From an uncultured Gammaproteobacteria bacterium (GTDB lineage Bacteria > Pseudomonadota > Gammaproteobacteria > UBA6429 > Thiohalophilaceae): DNA of 64,000 nucleotides. The notes under the pieces are model-generated. The model did no database searches. It was not told the DNA's origin and worked only from the letters and a program-made list of their open reading frames with translations. Positions 33,578 to 42,100 of this stretch are shown here, piece by piece; within the stretch, counting starts at the first letter, position 1, and every line of letters starts with the position of its first letter. The DNA is taken from NCBI GenBank assembly GCA_937967995.1, contig CALBTB010000003.1, positions 62,001-126,000 on the forward strand, given 5' to 3'. The position numbers and the translations under genes were made by a program.

Positions 33578-34171
33578 GTGAAAAGACTTTTTGATATAAC
33601 TTTAGCTATTCTGTTGCTAATAATTACGGCGCCACTCATGCTTATTACTGCAGTCATGGTATTAATATTTCTTGGTCGACCTGTGTTTTTTATTCAGCTA
33701 AGGCCTGGGATTAATGGGAAACCATTCAGGTTATATAAATTCCGTAGCATGAAAAATATACAATCGCAACATGATTCGCAATTAAATGACGAACAAAGAT
33801 TAACGTGGCTCGGTAAAAAATTACGCGCAAGTAGCATTGACGAATTACCAGAGCTCTGGAATGTATTAAAGGGAGACATGAGTATGGTAGGTCCGCGCCC
33901 ATTGCTTATGGAATATCTCCCCCTATATTCGGAAGTTCAATATCGAAGGCATGAGGTCAGACCAGGCTTGACTGGCTGGGCACAAATTAATGGCAGGAAT
34001 TCTGTGGATTGGAATGAACGGCTAGCAATGGATGTTTGGTATGTAGATAACAGGAATATGTGGCTAGACTTACAGATCTTGTTAAAAACAGTTGCCGTAG
34101 TACTCAAGTCAGATGGAGTAAGCCAGGACGGACAGGCCACAATGAAACCATTCCAGGGAAATAAGCAGTGA
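33578..34171 (+). CDS. phosphoglycosyl transferase, PglC-like (bacterial sugar transferase)
   Basis: The start is a GTG (33578) two bases after the aminotransferase stop, giving MKRLFDITLAILLLII; the upstream TTG adds eight residues that look like read-in. About 197 residues with one N-terminal reentrant hydrophobic segment and the small monotopic phosphoglycosyl transferase core: KFRSMKN, SSIDELPELWNVLKGDMSMVGPRP (catalytic Asp-Glu) and RPGLTGWAQINGRN. It moves a phospho-sugar from UDP onto undecaprenyl phosphate, starting a glycan. It overlaps the acetyltransferase gene by 4 bases. Confidence 0.9.
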   Translation: MKRLFDITLAILLLIITAPLMLITAVMVLIFLGRPVFFIQLRPGINGKPFRLYKFRSMKNIQSQHDSQLNDEQRLTWLGKKLRASSIDELPELWNVLKGDMSMVGPRPLLMEYLPLYSEVQYRRHEVRPGLTGWAQINGRNSVDWNERLAMDVWYVDNRNMWLDLQILLKTVAVVLKSDGVSQDGQATMKPFQGNKQ

Positions 34172-34788
34172 GAAAACTTCTGATAATAGGAGCTGGTGGA
34201 CACGGTTCTGTAGTTGCTGACGCAGCGCAGGAAAGTGGGGAATGGGAGGAAATTGCATTCCTTGATGATAAATTCCCTGACTCTAGTAGTAATGGAGTTT
34301 GGCAAATTATAGGGACAGAAGCAGAAACCACATTGTTTAAAGATGAATACGATGATTTGATTGTGGCTATTGGAGACTCAGAAAAAAGGTTGGGATTGTT
34401 AGAGAAGTATAAACATAAAGGTTTTAAGCTTGTAAATGTGATTCATCCAAGTGCTTATGTTAGTGAGAACGCATTATTGGACGTCGGCTGTGTTGTGTTC
34501 GCAAATGCAGTAATAAATATAAATACTAAAATTGGTGCAGGTAGTATCGTTAATACCAGTTCAAGTGTGGATCATGATTGTGAACTTGGTGATGGTGTTC
34601 ATGTCAGCCCAGGTGCACATCTCGCAGGGAATGTGAGAGTAGGTAAATTGTCATGGATTGGTATTGGTTCATGTGTCACACATGGTGTCACAATAGGCAA
34701 AGGGGTCAATGTTGGGGCGGGAGCGGTAGTTATAAACGATCTGCCTGATGATATAACAGCAATTGGTGTCCCAGCAAAACAGAAATAA
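34168..34788 (+). CDS. sugar O/N-acyltransferase, PglD-like
   Basis: A 206-residue left-handed beta-helix acetyltransferase starting at GTG in a GTGA overlap. An N-terminal Rossmann-like part (LLIIGAGGHGSVVADAA) binds the UDP-sugar. The C-terminal hexapeptide repeats (IGAGSIVNTSSSVDHDCELGDGVHVSPGAHLAG) hold the catalytic His and bind acetyl-CoA. It fits PglD, which N-acetylates UDP-4-amino sugars to UDP-diNAc-bacillosamine. It is the last gene of the four-gene cassette. Confidence 0.88.
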   Translation: MRKLLIIGAGGHGSVVADAAQESGEWEEIAFLDDKFPDSSSNGVWQIIGTEAETTLFKDEYDDLIVAIGDSEKRLGLLEKYKHKGFKLVNVIHPSAYVSENALLDVGCVVFANAVININTKIGAGSIVNTSSSVDHDCELGDGVHVSPGAHLAGNVRVGKLSWIGIGSCVTHGVTIGKGVNVGAGAVVINDLPDDITAIGVPAKQK

Positions 34789-35139
34789 TGGAATAGTTGT
34801 ATCAGCATGGAGAATGTGATGGAAAACTTTGCTGTTGTATATCACATTAATAAGTCTTGGTAGGATGGCTCTCTGTTTAAAATACAAACCTGGCTGTGGT
34901 CAGTCCTGCCAGGTATTTAGTTGATCCTCATAAAATAAATTCGGTACGGATGAAACAAGTCCTGTTCGCGCAGTTATTTCAATGATCTTTTTCATTTATA
35001 TACTGCCGCGCGTCGTATCTTATCAGTACATACCTTCAGTTCTTGCATTACCGTTAGGTGGTGACATAGGGCCAAATCTTGGAAATAAAGGATTGATGTA
35101 TTTTTTGGCACAGTTGTGTGTGAGTCGAATAAATACAGA
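34789..35139. other. region between the sugar cassette and the right repeat
   Basis: About 350 bases with no gene I can support. It is AT-rich without a clear terminator. An open frame at 34982 looks random. The right-hand repeat starts at its end. Confidence 0.5.
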
Positions 35140-35224
35140 TCGCGGGGTTTTGACCGGGATCAAGTAAGCGGTTACTCACCGTAATGACCACTGTTTTTGC
35201 GACTTGACGGATCTGAGATAACGA

Positions 35225-35240
35225 ACACAAGATATAGTGT
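35225..35240. promoter_or_regulatory. NrdR box 1 of nrdJ
   Basis: ACACAAGATATAGTGT, identical to the left copy. Together with 35387 it is the expected NrdR repressor pair for a ribonucleotide reductase gene. Confidence 0.8.
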
Positions 35241-35245
35241 TGGAC

Positions 35246-35254
35246 TTATACACA
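35246..35254 (+). promoter_or_regulatory. DnaA box of nrdJ
   Basis: TTATACACA, six bases after NrdR box 1. It would tie reductase expression to replication initiation. Confidence 0.5.
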
Positions 35255-35386
35255 GGCCGTGCACAAGTATTAAGCAGGATATCCACAGGATATTCTAACT
35301 CGTTGAAATTATTATAATAAAATTCTTGAGCTTTTTATTATACGGACTATTGACAGATCTGTCACTATGGCCTAATTTCACTACAT

Positions 35387-35402
35387 CCACTATATCTTGT
35401 GT
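35387..35402. promoter_or_regulatory. NrdR box 2 of nrdJ
   Basis: CCACTATATCTTGTGT in inverted orientation, 162 bases after box 1 (147 in the left copy) and 140 bases before the nrdJ start. Confidence 0.8.
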
Positions 35403-35541
35403 TTAATAGCAGCCCCGCTTTTATCAGCCACCTATTTTGGTAAAAGTCGTGGAATATCAATAACTAAGAACTGTTCACGAAGTACACCCGCTTTGTCGAT
35501 CAGCCAGAAGTCGCCGTCAGGACAGGAGGAAGCGATCCAGT

Positions 35542-37695
35542 ATGAAACGAGTACAATTAAAGGAAGTGAACGCACAATCTGCAGCAGACATTACCTTCCA
35601 GGACGCCTCCCTGGACATCTGGGACAAGAAGTATCGCCTCAAGGCCAAAGACGGCCGCATTATCGACAACACCATTGATGAAACATACCAGCGTATTGCC
35701 CGTGCCCTGTCCGAAGTAGAAGATCCGGATGTGCGTCAGCACTGGTACGAAGAATTTGTCTGGGCCCTGCGCCACGGGGCGATTCCGGCCGGACGGATTA
35801 CCTCCAATGCCGGTGCGCTGGAACACAAGCCGGCCACCTCCACCATCAACTGCACCGTGTCCGGCACGATTCGCGATTCCATGAATGACATCCTCGGTAA
35901 AGTGCATGAAGCTGGTCTGACCTTAAAAGCCGGTTGCGGTATCGGTTATGAGTTTTCAACGTTGCGCCCGAAAGGTGCTTATGTCTCCGGGGCCGGAGCC
36001 TATACCTCCGGCCCTCTTTCTTTCATGGATATCTACGACAAGATGTGTTTCACCGTTTCATCCGCCGGTGGACGCCGCGGTGCACAGATGGCGACATTCG
36101 ATGTCGGCCATCCGGACGTGAAAGATTTCATTCGTGCCAAGCGTGAAGACGGGCGTTTGCGACAGTTCAACCTGTCACTGCTAATCACTGATGACTTTAT
36201 GAAAGCGGTCGCAGACGATGCCGACTGGCCACTGGCGTTCCCGATGACGGAAAAAGAAGCCGAAGAAGAAGGCATCGACTTAAAAGATCCCAGTAAGGTT
36301 ATCTGGCGCGACTGGCCGATTAAGGAAGGTTACCTAGCCGACAAGGATGGCCTGGTTGCCTGCAAGGTCTACAACACCATCAAGGCACAAAGGTTGTGGG
36401 ACATGATCATGGCCTCAACCTATGACTTTGCGGAACCAGGCTTTATCCTTATCGATAAAGTCAATGAAATGAACAACAACTGGTTTTGCGAAAATATTCG
36501 CGCCACCAATCCCTGCGGCGAACAGCCATTACCGCCGTACGGTTCGTGCCTGCTCGGTTCGGTCAACCTCACCAAGTTTGTGCGTAACCCGTTTACCGAA
36601 GAAGCCTTCTTTGACTGGGACGAGTTCAACAAGGTGGTATCCATCTTTACCCGCATGCTTGATAACGTGGTGGAAATTCATGGACTGCCACTGGAAGGTC
36701 AGGGCAGGGAAATCAAATACAAACGCCGCCATGGCATGGGTTTCCTCGGTCTGGGTTCCACCGTCACCATGCTGCGCATGAAATACGGTTCCGATGACTC
36801 GGTTGAATTCACCGAAAAAGTCAGCCAGGAGCTGGCCGTCACCGGCTGGCGTACGGCACTGGAACTGGCAAAGGAAAAGGGTCCGGCCCCCATAATGGAC
36901 GACGACTTTGAAGTGACGGCGGATATGCTGCGCCGCCGCCCGGAACTGAAAAAAGACGGCGTCAAAGTCGGCGATAAACTCAAGGGCAAGGTACTGCACG
37001 CCAGATACAGCCGTTACATGCAGGAAGTCGCCAAGGTCGATCCCAAACTGGTGGATGAGCTGGCCAAAACCGGCGCGCGCTTTACGCATCACAGTTCCAT
37101 CGCCCCGACCGGTACGATCTCACTGTCGCTGGCCAACAATGCCAGTAACGGCATCGAACCGTCATTTGCGCATCACTACTTCCGTAACGTGATTCGCGAA
37201 GGCAAGAAATCCAAGGAAAAAGTCGACGTCTATTCGTTTGAACTACTGGCCTATCGTGAGCTGATCAACAGCAAGGCCATGCCCTACAGCGAACTGGAAG
37301 AGGAGCAATTGCCGGATTATTTCATTACCGCTGAAGACATCACACCAAAAGAACACGTCGACATTCAGGCGGCGGCACAGAAGTGGGTCGACTCCAGTAT
37401 TTCCAAAACAGCCAATGTACCCACCGATTACCCGTTCGAAGACTTCAAGGACATTTACACCTACGCCTACAGCAAGGGGCTCAAAGGCTGTACGACATTC
37501 CGCTTCAACCCGGAAGCGTTCCAGGGCGTACTCGTCAAGGAGTCGGACCTGGAAAACACCACCTACCGTTTCAAACTGGAAGATGGTCAGACTATCGAGG
37601 TGAAAGGAAACGAAGAAATCGAATACGACGGCGAAATTCATACCGCCGCGAACTTATATGATGCTTTAAAAGAAGGCTATTACGGAAAGTTTTAA
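35542..37695 (+). CDS. nrdJ: B12-dependent ribonucleotide reductase, catalytic part (NrdJa)
   Basis: A 717-residue class II ribonucleoside-diphosphate reductase. It uses adenosylcobalamin to make a thiyl radical and reduces ribonucleotides with or without oxygen. Seen: INCTVSGTIRDSM, KAGCGIGYEFSTLRP, GGRRGAQMATFDVGHPD, the finger-loop motif NPCGEQPLPPYGSCLLGSVNL, and SIAPTGTISL. The protein ends after a hydrophilic region at YYGKF and lacks the TSCPD/cysteine tail, which is encoded by the separate gene at 38093. This split resembles NrdJa/NrdJb of Pseudomonas. The ribosome site GGAGGAAGCG precedes the ATG. Two NrdR boxes and a DnaA box control it. Confidence 0.95.
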   Translation: MKRVQLKEVNAQSAADITFQDASLDIWDKKYRLKAKDGRIIDNTIDETYQRIARALSEVEDPDVRQHWYEEFVWALRHGAIPAGRITSNAGALEHKPATSTINCTVSGTIRDSMNDILGKVHEAGLTLKAGCGIGYEFSTLRPKGAYVSGAGAYTSGPLSFMDIYDKMCFTVSSAGGRRGAQMATFDVGHPDVKDFIRAKREDGRLRQFNLSLLITDDFMKAVADDADWPLAFPMTEKEAEEEGIDLKDPSKVIWRDWPIKEGYLADKDGLVACKVYNTIKAQRLWDMIMASTYDFAEPGFILIDKVNEMNNNWFCENIRATNPCGEQPLPPYGSCLLGSVNLTKFVRNPFTEEAFFDWDEFNKVVSIFTRMLDNVVEIHGLPLEGQGREIKYKRRHGMGFLGLGSTVTMLRMKYGSDDSVEFTEKVSQELAVTGWRTALELAKEKGPAPIMDDDFEVTADMLRRRPELKKDGVKVGDKLKGKVLHARYSRYMQEVAKVDPKLVDELAKTGARFTHHSSIAPTGTISLSLANNASNGIEPSFAHHYFRNVIREGKKSKEKVDVYSFELLAYRELINSKAMPYSELEEEQLPDYFITAEDITPKEHVDIQAAAQKWVDSSISKTANVPTDYPFEDFKDIYTYAYSKGLKGCTTFRFNPEAFQGVLVKESDLENTTYRFKLEDGQTIEVKGNEEIEYDGEIHTAANLYDALKEGYYGKF

Positions 37696-37722
37696 AGAGG
37701 AGTGTGACAGGAGGGCCTGACT

Positions 37723-37878
37723 ATGACATTGACGCAACGCATTACCAAGGTAATCGAACAGCGCAAGATTGTTCAGCGCCGCTACCTGCGAGAGCAGGCA
37801 AAGAAGCAGGAAGGAGTCCAATCGCGCCCGAGTGGGCCGGCCAAAGTGATTCACTGGCAGGATATAAAGCGCGGTTAA
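37723..37878 (+). CDS. 51-residue basic protein between nrdJa and nrdJb
   Basis: The ATG follows a strong ribosome site (AGGAGGG, seven-base spacing) 27 bases after nrdJa. The product of 51 residues is highly basic in its first half (TQRITKVIEQRKIVQRRYLR) and helical, then a short Pro/Gly turn and VIHWQDIKRG. No family is recognised. The good start site, its place in the operon and its non-random composition argue that it is a real gene. It could be a small regulator or assembly partner of the split reductase. Confidence 0.65.
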   Translation: MTLTQRITKVIEQRKIVQRRYLREQAKKQEGVQSRPSGPAKVIHWQDIKRG

Positions 37879-37937
37879 CGGTTTAAACAAAGAAAGTGCG
37901 AAGCAAAGAGCCGCTTCAGCGGCCAAAAACCGGTAAT

Positions 37938-37965
37938 CCCCGTTAGGAGTGTGTTGTTAACGGGG
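37938..37965 (+). repeat. stem-loop in the nrdJ operon
   Basis: CCCCGTTA and TAACGGGG form a perfect 8-bp stem around a 12-base loop. No T-run follows, so it should not terminate. It lies between the two small ORFs and may set mRNA stability. A smaller stem CCGCT-TC-AGCGG precedes it. Confidence 0.6.
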
Positions 37966-38000
37966 TACACCAACCCTATATTAATAAGATAGGAGTGAGC

Positions 38001-38120
38001 ATGACGACACGACGTGCCATGACAACGCAGCAACGACGCAGGCAACAACAGCAACGACGTGTACAGCAACATCAGCAGAGGATACGCAGACAATGGCAAT
38101 ACAACTTAAAAGTAAAATAG
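38001..38120 (+). CDS. 39-residue Gln/Arg-rich peptide overlapping nrdJb
   Basis: The ATG has AGGAG at good spacing. The product of 39 residues contains about 12 Gln and 10 Arg, with runs such as RRRQQQQRRVQQ. Its last 28 bases overlap the start of nrdJb in another frame, so translation of the peptide could be coupled to nrdJb. The composition suggests RNA or nucleic-acid binding or a leader peptide. I cannot exclude a chance frame, but the start site is better than that of nrdJb. Confidence 0.5.
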   Translation: MTTRRAMTTQQRRRQQQQRRVQQHQQRIRRQWQYNLKVK

Positions 38121-38803
38121 TCGGCTACGAAGTCGCCCGCGAAGACGAAGACGATAAAGTAGCGGAAGCGGCGCTGGCCGAAGCGCGGGGACAATCGGAG
38201 GAAACCAATGTCATCCAGATGCACGAGAAACTCGAGCGTCCGGAGATGCTGCTCGGCAGTACCTATAAAATCAAGACGCCGCTTACCGAGCACGCGCTGT
38301 ATGTGACCATTAATGATGTCATCCTCAATCCGGGTACCGAACATGAACTGCGTCGGCCGTTCGAGATCTTCATTAACTCCAAGAACATGGACCACTTTCA
38401 ATGGATCGTGGCACTCACGCGGATTATCTCCGCCGTATTCCGCAAAGGCGGTGACGTGACCTTCCTGGTGGAAGAGCTGCGTTCGGTGTTTGATCCTCGC
38501 GGCGGTTATTTCAAGAAAGGCGGCAAGTACATGCCATCACTGGTGGCTGAAATCGGCGATGCTATCGAATGTCACCTGCGCATGATCGGCCTGTTAAAAG
38601 ATGACGGCCTGGATGAACACCAGCAAAAACTGGTCGAGGAAAAACGCGCCCAGTACGAAAAAACTGTCAAGGACGCGGAAAGCAAAAGCCCCACCGACTT
38701 CCCGGACGGTGCGCAACTGTGCGGCAAGTGCAACACCAAGGCCATGATCAAAATGGACGGGTGTATGACGTGCTTGAACTGCGGCGACTCCAAATGCGGT
38801 TAA
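38093..38803 (+). CDS. B12-dependent ribonucleotide reductase, C-terminal part (NrdJb, TSCPD domain)
   Basis: A 236-residue protein matching the C-terminal piece of split class II reductases. The TSCPD-like domain covers about residues 55-170 (ALYVTINDVILNPGTEHELRRPFEIFINSKN and GGDVTFLVEELRSVFDPRGGYFKKGGKYMPSLVAEIGD). The tail carries cysteine pairs CGKCN, CMTCLNCG and a last CG, which re-reduce the active site of NrdJa. A coiled linker (about 175-205) joins them. Its start lies inside the 39-residue Gln/Arg ORF. In Pseudomonas the two halves are nearly adjacent; here about 400 bases with two small ORFs separate them. Confidence 0.88.
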   Translation: MAIQLKSKIVGYEVAREDEDDKVAEAALAEARGQSEETNVIQMHEKLERPEMLLGSTYKIKTPLTEHALYVTINDVILNPGTEHELRRPFEIFINSKNMDHFQWIVALTRIISAVFRKGGDVTFLVEELRSVFDPRGGYFKKGGKYMPSLVAEIGDAIECHLRMIGLLKDDGLDEHQQKLVEEKRAQYEKTVKDAESKSPTDFPDGAQLCGKCNTKAMIKMDGCMTCLNCGDSKCG

Positions 38804-38847
38804 TAGCGTCGCGACGAATCCGCATGCGGCGTTGCTGTGGGTTGAAG

Positions 38848-38905
38848 CATAAGTTGCAAATTGGACACCATAAATTGCAAATGGGGACAGCATAAGTTGT
38901 AAGTG
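38848..38905 (+). repeat. three tandem ~22-bp repeats, possible transposon end
   Basis: CATAAGTTGCAAATTGGACA (38848), CATAAATTGCAAATGGGGAC (38869) and CATAAGTTGTAAGTG (38891) follow each other at 21-22-base spacing. Arrays of this kind are typical of TnsB/TniA-type transposon ends. TGTGGGTTGAAG at 38836 just outside could be the tip. No matching inverted array was found elsewhere in the window. Confidence 0.6.
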
Positions 38906-38983
38906 TATGTTTTAAATAAAAATCAGCTGGACGTCTATTAAAGCGTGAACTGAGAAAAATAATTAGAAGAGTGATTTATATAG

Positions 38984-39014
38984 CGCCCAATGGAGACATT
39001 GGGCGTTTGTTTTT
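38984..39014 (+). terminator. intrinsic terminator between nrdJb and the STAND gene
   Basis: CGCCCAATG, loop GAGA, CATTGGGCG, then TTTGTTTTT. It ends plus-strand transcripts from the nrdJ operon. The remaining 345-base gap (38804-39148) holds the tandem repeats and a presumed promoter for the STAND gene. Confidence 0.9.
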
Positions 39015-39148
39015 AGTGCTGTGAAGAACTGCTTTCGCCCCAGAGCGATCGTGCGAATATAGATGTGCACGATTGGAAAGTGGAGGTAGCTGTCGACTGG
39101 GGAATGCAATAGCTGACTCTTGAAACAAACAAATTTATTAGGATAGTG

Positions 39149-42100
39149 ATGGCGCAATCTTCTGAACTTGCTGGCGGCGAAGGATTCACCTATGAGGGCG
39201 ACGTAGCCGCATTCTACCTTTCAGCACTACTTGCCGAGGCAAATGCCCCAGGTATTGATGATCGGATCGTTGCTCGTGTATCAGTTCAGCAACGTGATTT
39301 CGGTGAGCCACTTGATGATGTGATTGTCGACTTTGAAGATGTAGACAGGAATCCAGCTCGTCTCAGCCTTCAGGTGAAGCGTTCGCTCACGATCAGCAAG
39401 GCGAAAACGAACACCGACTTCCGCGATATCATCCGTGACAGTTGGGCCACTCTTATAAAAGATGACTTCCGATTAAAAATCGATCGCTATGGTGCTGCAG
39501 TTGGCACAATTGCTAGTGGCAAAGAACGGGCGCTCAATACTCTATGCGATTGTGCCCGTGAAAGTCTAACAACTGAACATTTCGATGCTCGCTTTGCTGA
39601 GGGCGGTAACGCCGGCAATGACATCAAAATTGTCAAGGACGATGTTGTTACACTGTTGAAAGAAGCAAAGGGGGCACATTGCACAAGTGAAGAGGTGCAT
39701 AGGTTCCTTTCGCACTTTGTTCTAATCCAGTTCGACTTCCTTCGCGAAGGTGCCACTGATCCACCCGAAGCAGTCAATCGTATCCGTGATTGCATCGCGC
39801 CAGACGATGCAGTCAAGGCACCTATCGTCTGGTCTAAGGTAGTCCAGCTAGCCCGAGCATCCGCCGGAAAATCAGGCCAGTATGATCGTGCGCAGCTTGT
39901 GCGCATAATCTCCTCTATCGCACGCCTTCGCGGTGCGACCTCTTTAAGCCAAGACCTCGGCAAGTTGAACGAGATCGCAAAGAGGTCCGCAAACCTCATT
40001 CCTGACGATATTGATGGAACGAAACTCGATCGAATCTCATTCCTTGAAGACTTATATGCCAAACTTGATACAGCTCGTCTTATCCAGATTCGCGGCTTGC
40101 CAGGAAGTGGTAAATCAGTCTTGGTGAGGCGAGCCGTAGAACGTGCACTAGAGACTGGGCCGGTCCTATTCCTCAAGGCCGAACAGCTCGAAGGCTCCAG
40201 CTGGATTAGTTACGCAACCTTGCTGGGTCTCTCAGGTGCTAATCTGGAGGAACTTCTTGTCGAGATTGGAGCAACCGGCACTCCCATTTTGTTCATCGAT
40301 GCAATTGACAGAATTGAGAAGGAACGCCAACCAATCATCCTAGACGTGATTCGAACCATCGTAGAGTCATCACTTCTCGATAACTGGCGCGTCATTGTTT
40401 CCCTTCGCGATACTGGCATAGAAGTGCTTCGCAACTGGCTGGGCGACTTACTTGATGTACTGAAGGTCGAGACTCTTGGAGTTGGTCAGTTCAGTGACGA
40501 TGAAGCTGAGATATTAGCACAAGCCAAACCTCACCTGAGGCCGCTTCTGTTTGGACCAAAGCTGGTGAAAGAAATTGTCCGGCGACCCTTTTTTGCAAAG
40601 GTATTGAATCAAAGTCACGTAGCCGATCCTGGAATCTCGACATTTGCTCCTCAATCGGAGCTCGATCTGATCGAAAATTGGTGGTTACGGGGCGGTTACA
40701 ATGAGACTGGTCAAAATGCGGTTGAACGCCAGCGAGAGCTACTCGAGCTTGCTTCTATTCGAGCTCACAACCTTAGCCAGCCGATTCGCTTAAGTCAGTT
40801 AACCTCGGCCGCACACATCGATGATCTGAGATCGGATGGTATACTTCAGAATGCGCGTGAAGGGATCTCTGTTCGATTCACTCACGATATTTTCTTCGAA
40901 TGGGCATTCTTCCATGTCTTGGCTGATCGCGGATCCCAGTGGATAGAAGAGATTCAGGCTTGCGGGGAACCTCCAGCAGTAGCACGCGTTGTCGAACTTA
41001 CCTCGCAATGGGAGTATACACAGGGTAAAGAATGGCACAATTACTTAGCACAAACTGAGGATGCTAACCTTAGATCACAATGGCAGCGCGCATGGCTGCT
41101 TGGTCCTCTCGGAACTTCGAGGTTCGAAGATGATGAGGACCAATTCGCAACGGCTGTTTTTGCCGACGACTTCCGTCTGTTCAGAAAGGTGCTCGTTTGG
41201 TTTCAGGCAGAGAAGACTGCGCCGAATTCAAATATCCTCACTGGTTTGATTCCACGAGATCAACACCAACTGATTGCTGATCTTCTCGCTTGGCCTTCTG
41301 ATTTCACTTCGTGGAATCGTCTCATAGTTTTTATCCTCCAGCGCATTTCAGATATTCCGCAGAGGCTCTATCCTGAAATTGTTGCTATCTTCGAGGTTTG
41401 GCAGAATGCACTTGCCAATAGACAAAATCCAACGTCTTATGCTCTTCTTCATCAGTGTGCTACTTGGCTCGCTTCTATTGATGCGATCAGCTCAGCTAAA
41501 CGGCCCGACGAAAATTATGAATTCTGGAGTGTCGTGCCTGAATATGGCGCTTTCCGAAAATCCTTGAGCAGGCTCTTGCTAAGATCGTCTGTCTCCGAGC
41601 CGACATTAGCAGCTGATTACATAAAGCGTGTTATCAACACAGAGGATATCCGAGAAGATGCGTTTCACGACATCGTCGCGTATTCACCAGCTCTTGTAAA
41701 ATCGTTGTCTCACTCAATAGTCGAGCTTTCATTGGCTTACCTACGAGAAGAACTCCCGGAAGAACAAGTTGCACGCGAAAAGATGGAAAGCCAACGTGCA
41801 GCTGATTGGCGTAAAGAGATCCTGGCCAAACCGGAAGCTGAGCGGACTCGTCATGAACAAATGGCAATTTCAGGAGGTACTTTTTTACATACCATTGGGG
41901 ATTTTAGTCTCTTCGATTGGGAAAGGCTCTCGATCAATGACGATCATCAAAGCTTCTATCCTCCTTCACCACTTCGCGAACCTTTTCATTCGCTCTTTGG
42001 ATCTTCGCCTGACAAGGCATTAGTGCTTCTTCGAGAACTCTGTAATCATGCGATGACCGCATGGCAACAGTTGCATCACCTCTCATATGATCGTGGTGGT

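Larger units (their letters stand above)
30371..35717. mobile_element. sugar-biosynthesis island bounded by direct repeats
   Basis: The four-gene bacillosamine-type cassette and its flanks lie between two diverged copies of the nrdJ control region. No integrase or transposase is present, so exchange by homologous recombination through nrdJ is more likely than transposition. The ancestral order would be the hsp20 operon facing away from nrdJ across one shared intergenic region. Confidence 0.7.
35140..35717 (+). repeat. right copy of the nrdJ control-region repeat
   Basis: It matches 30371-30918. It carries about 15 extra bases between the two NrdR boxes, including a second DnaA-like site (ATATCCACA near 35279-35287). 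It leads into the intact nrdJ. Confidence 0.9.

Noticed and set aside
34982..35167. Open frame of 61 codons ahead of nrdJ
   Set aside because: It runs into the repeated regulatory region and lacks a ribosome site and any protein-like pattern.
35403..35541. Possible cobalamin riboswitch in the nrdJ leader
   Set aside because: The reductase needs B12, but I could not find the B12-box sequence or the expected fold; NrdR boxes explain the conserved leader better.
39487..40176. Long reverse-strand frames inside the STAND gene
   Set aside because: They are shadows of the plus-strand coding sequence with no start signals or family features.
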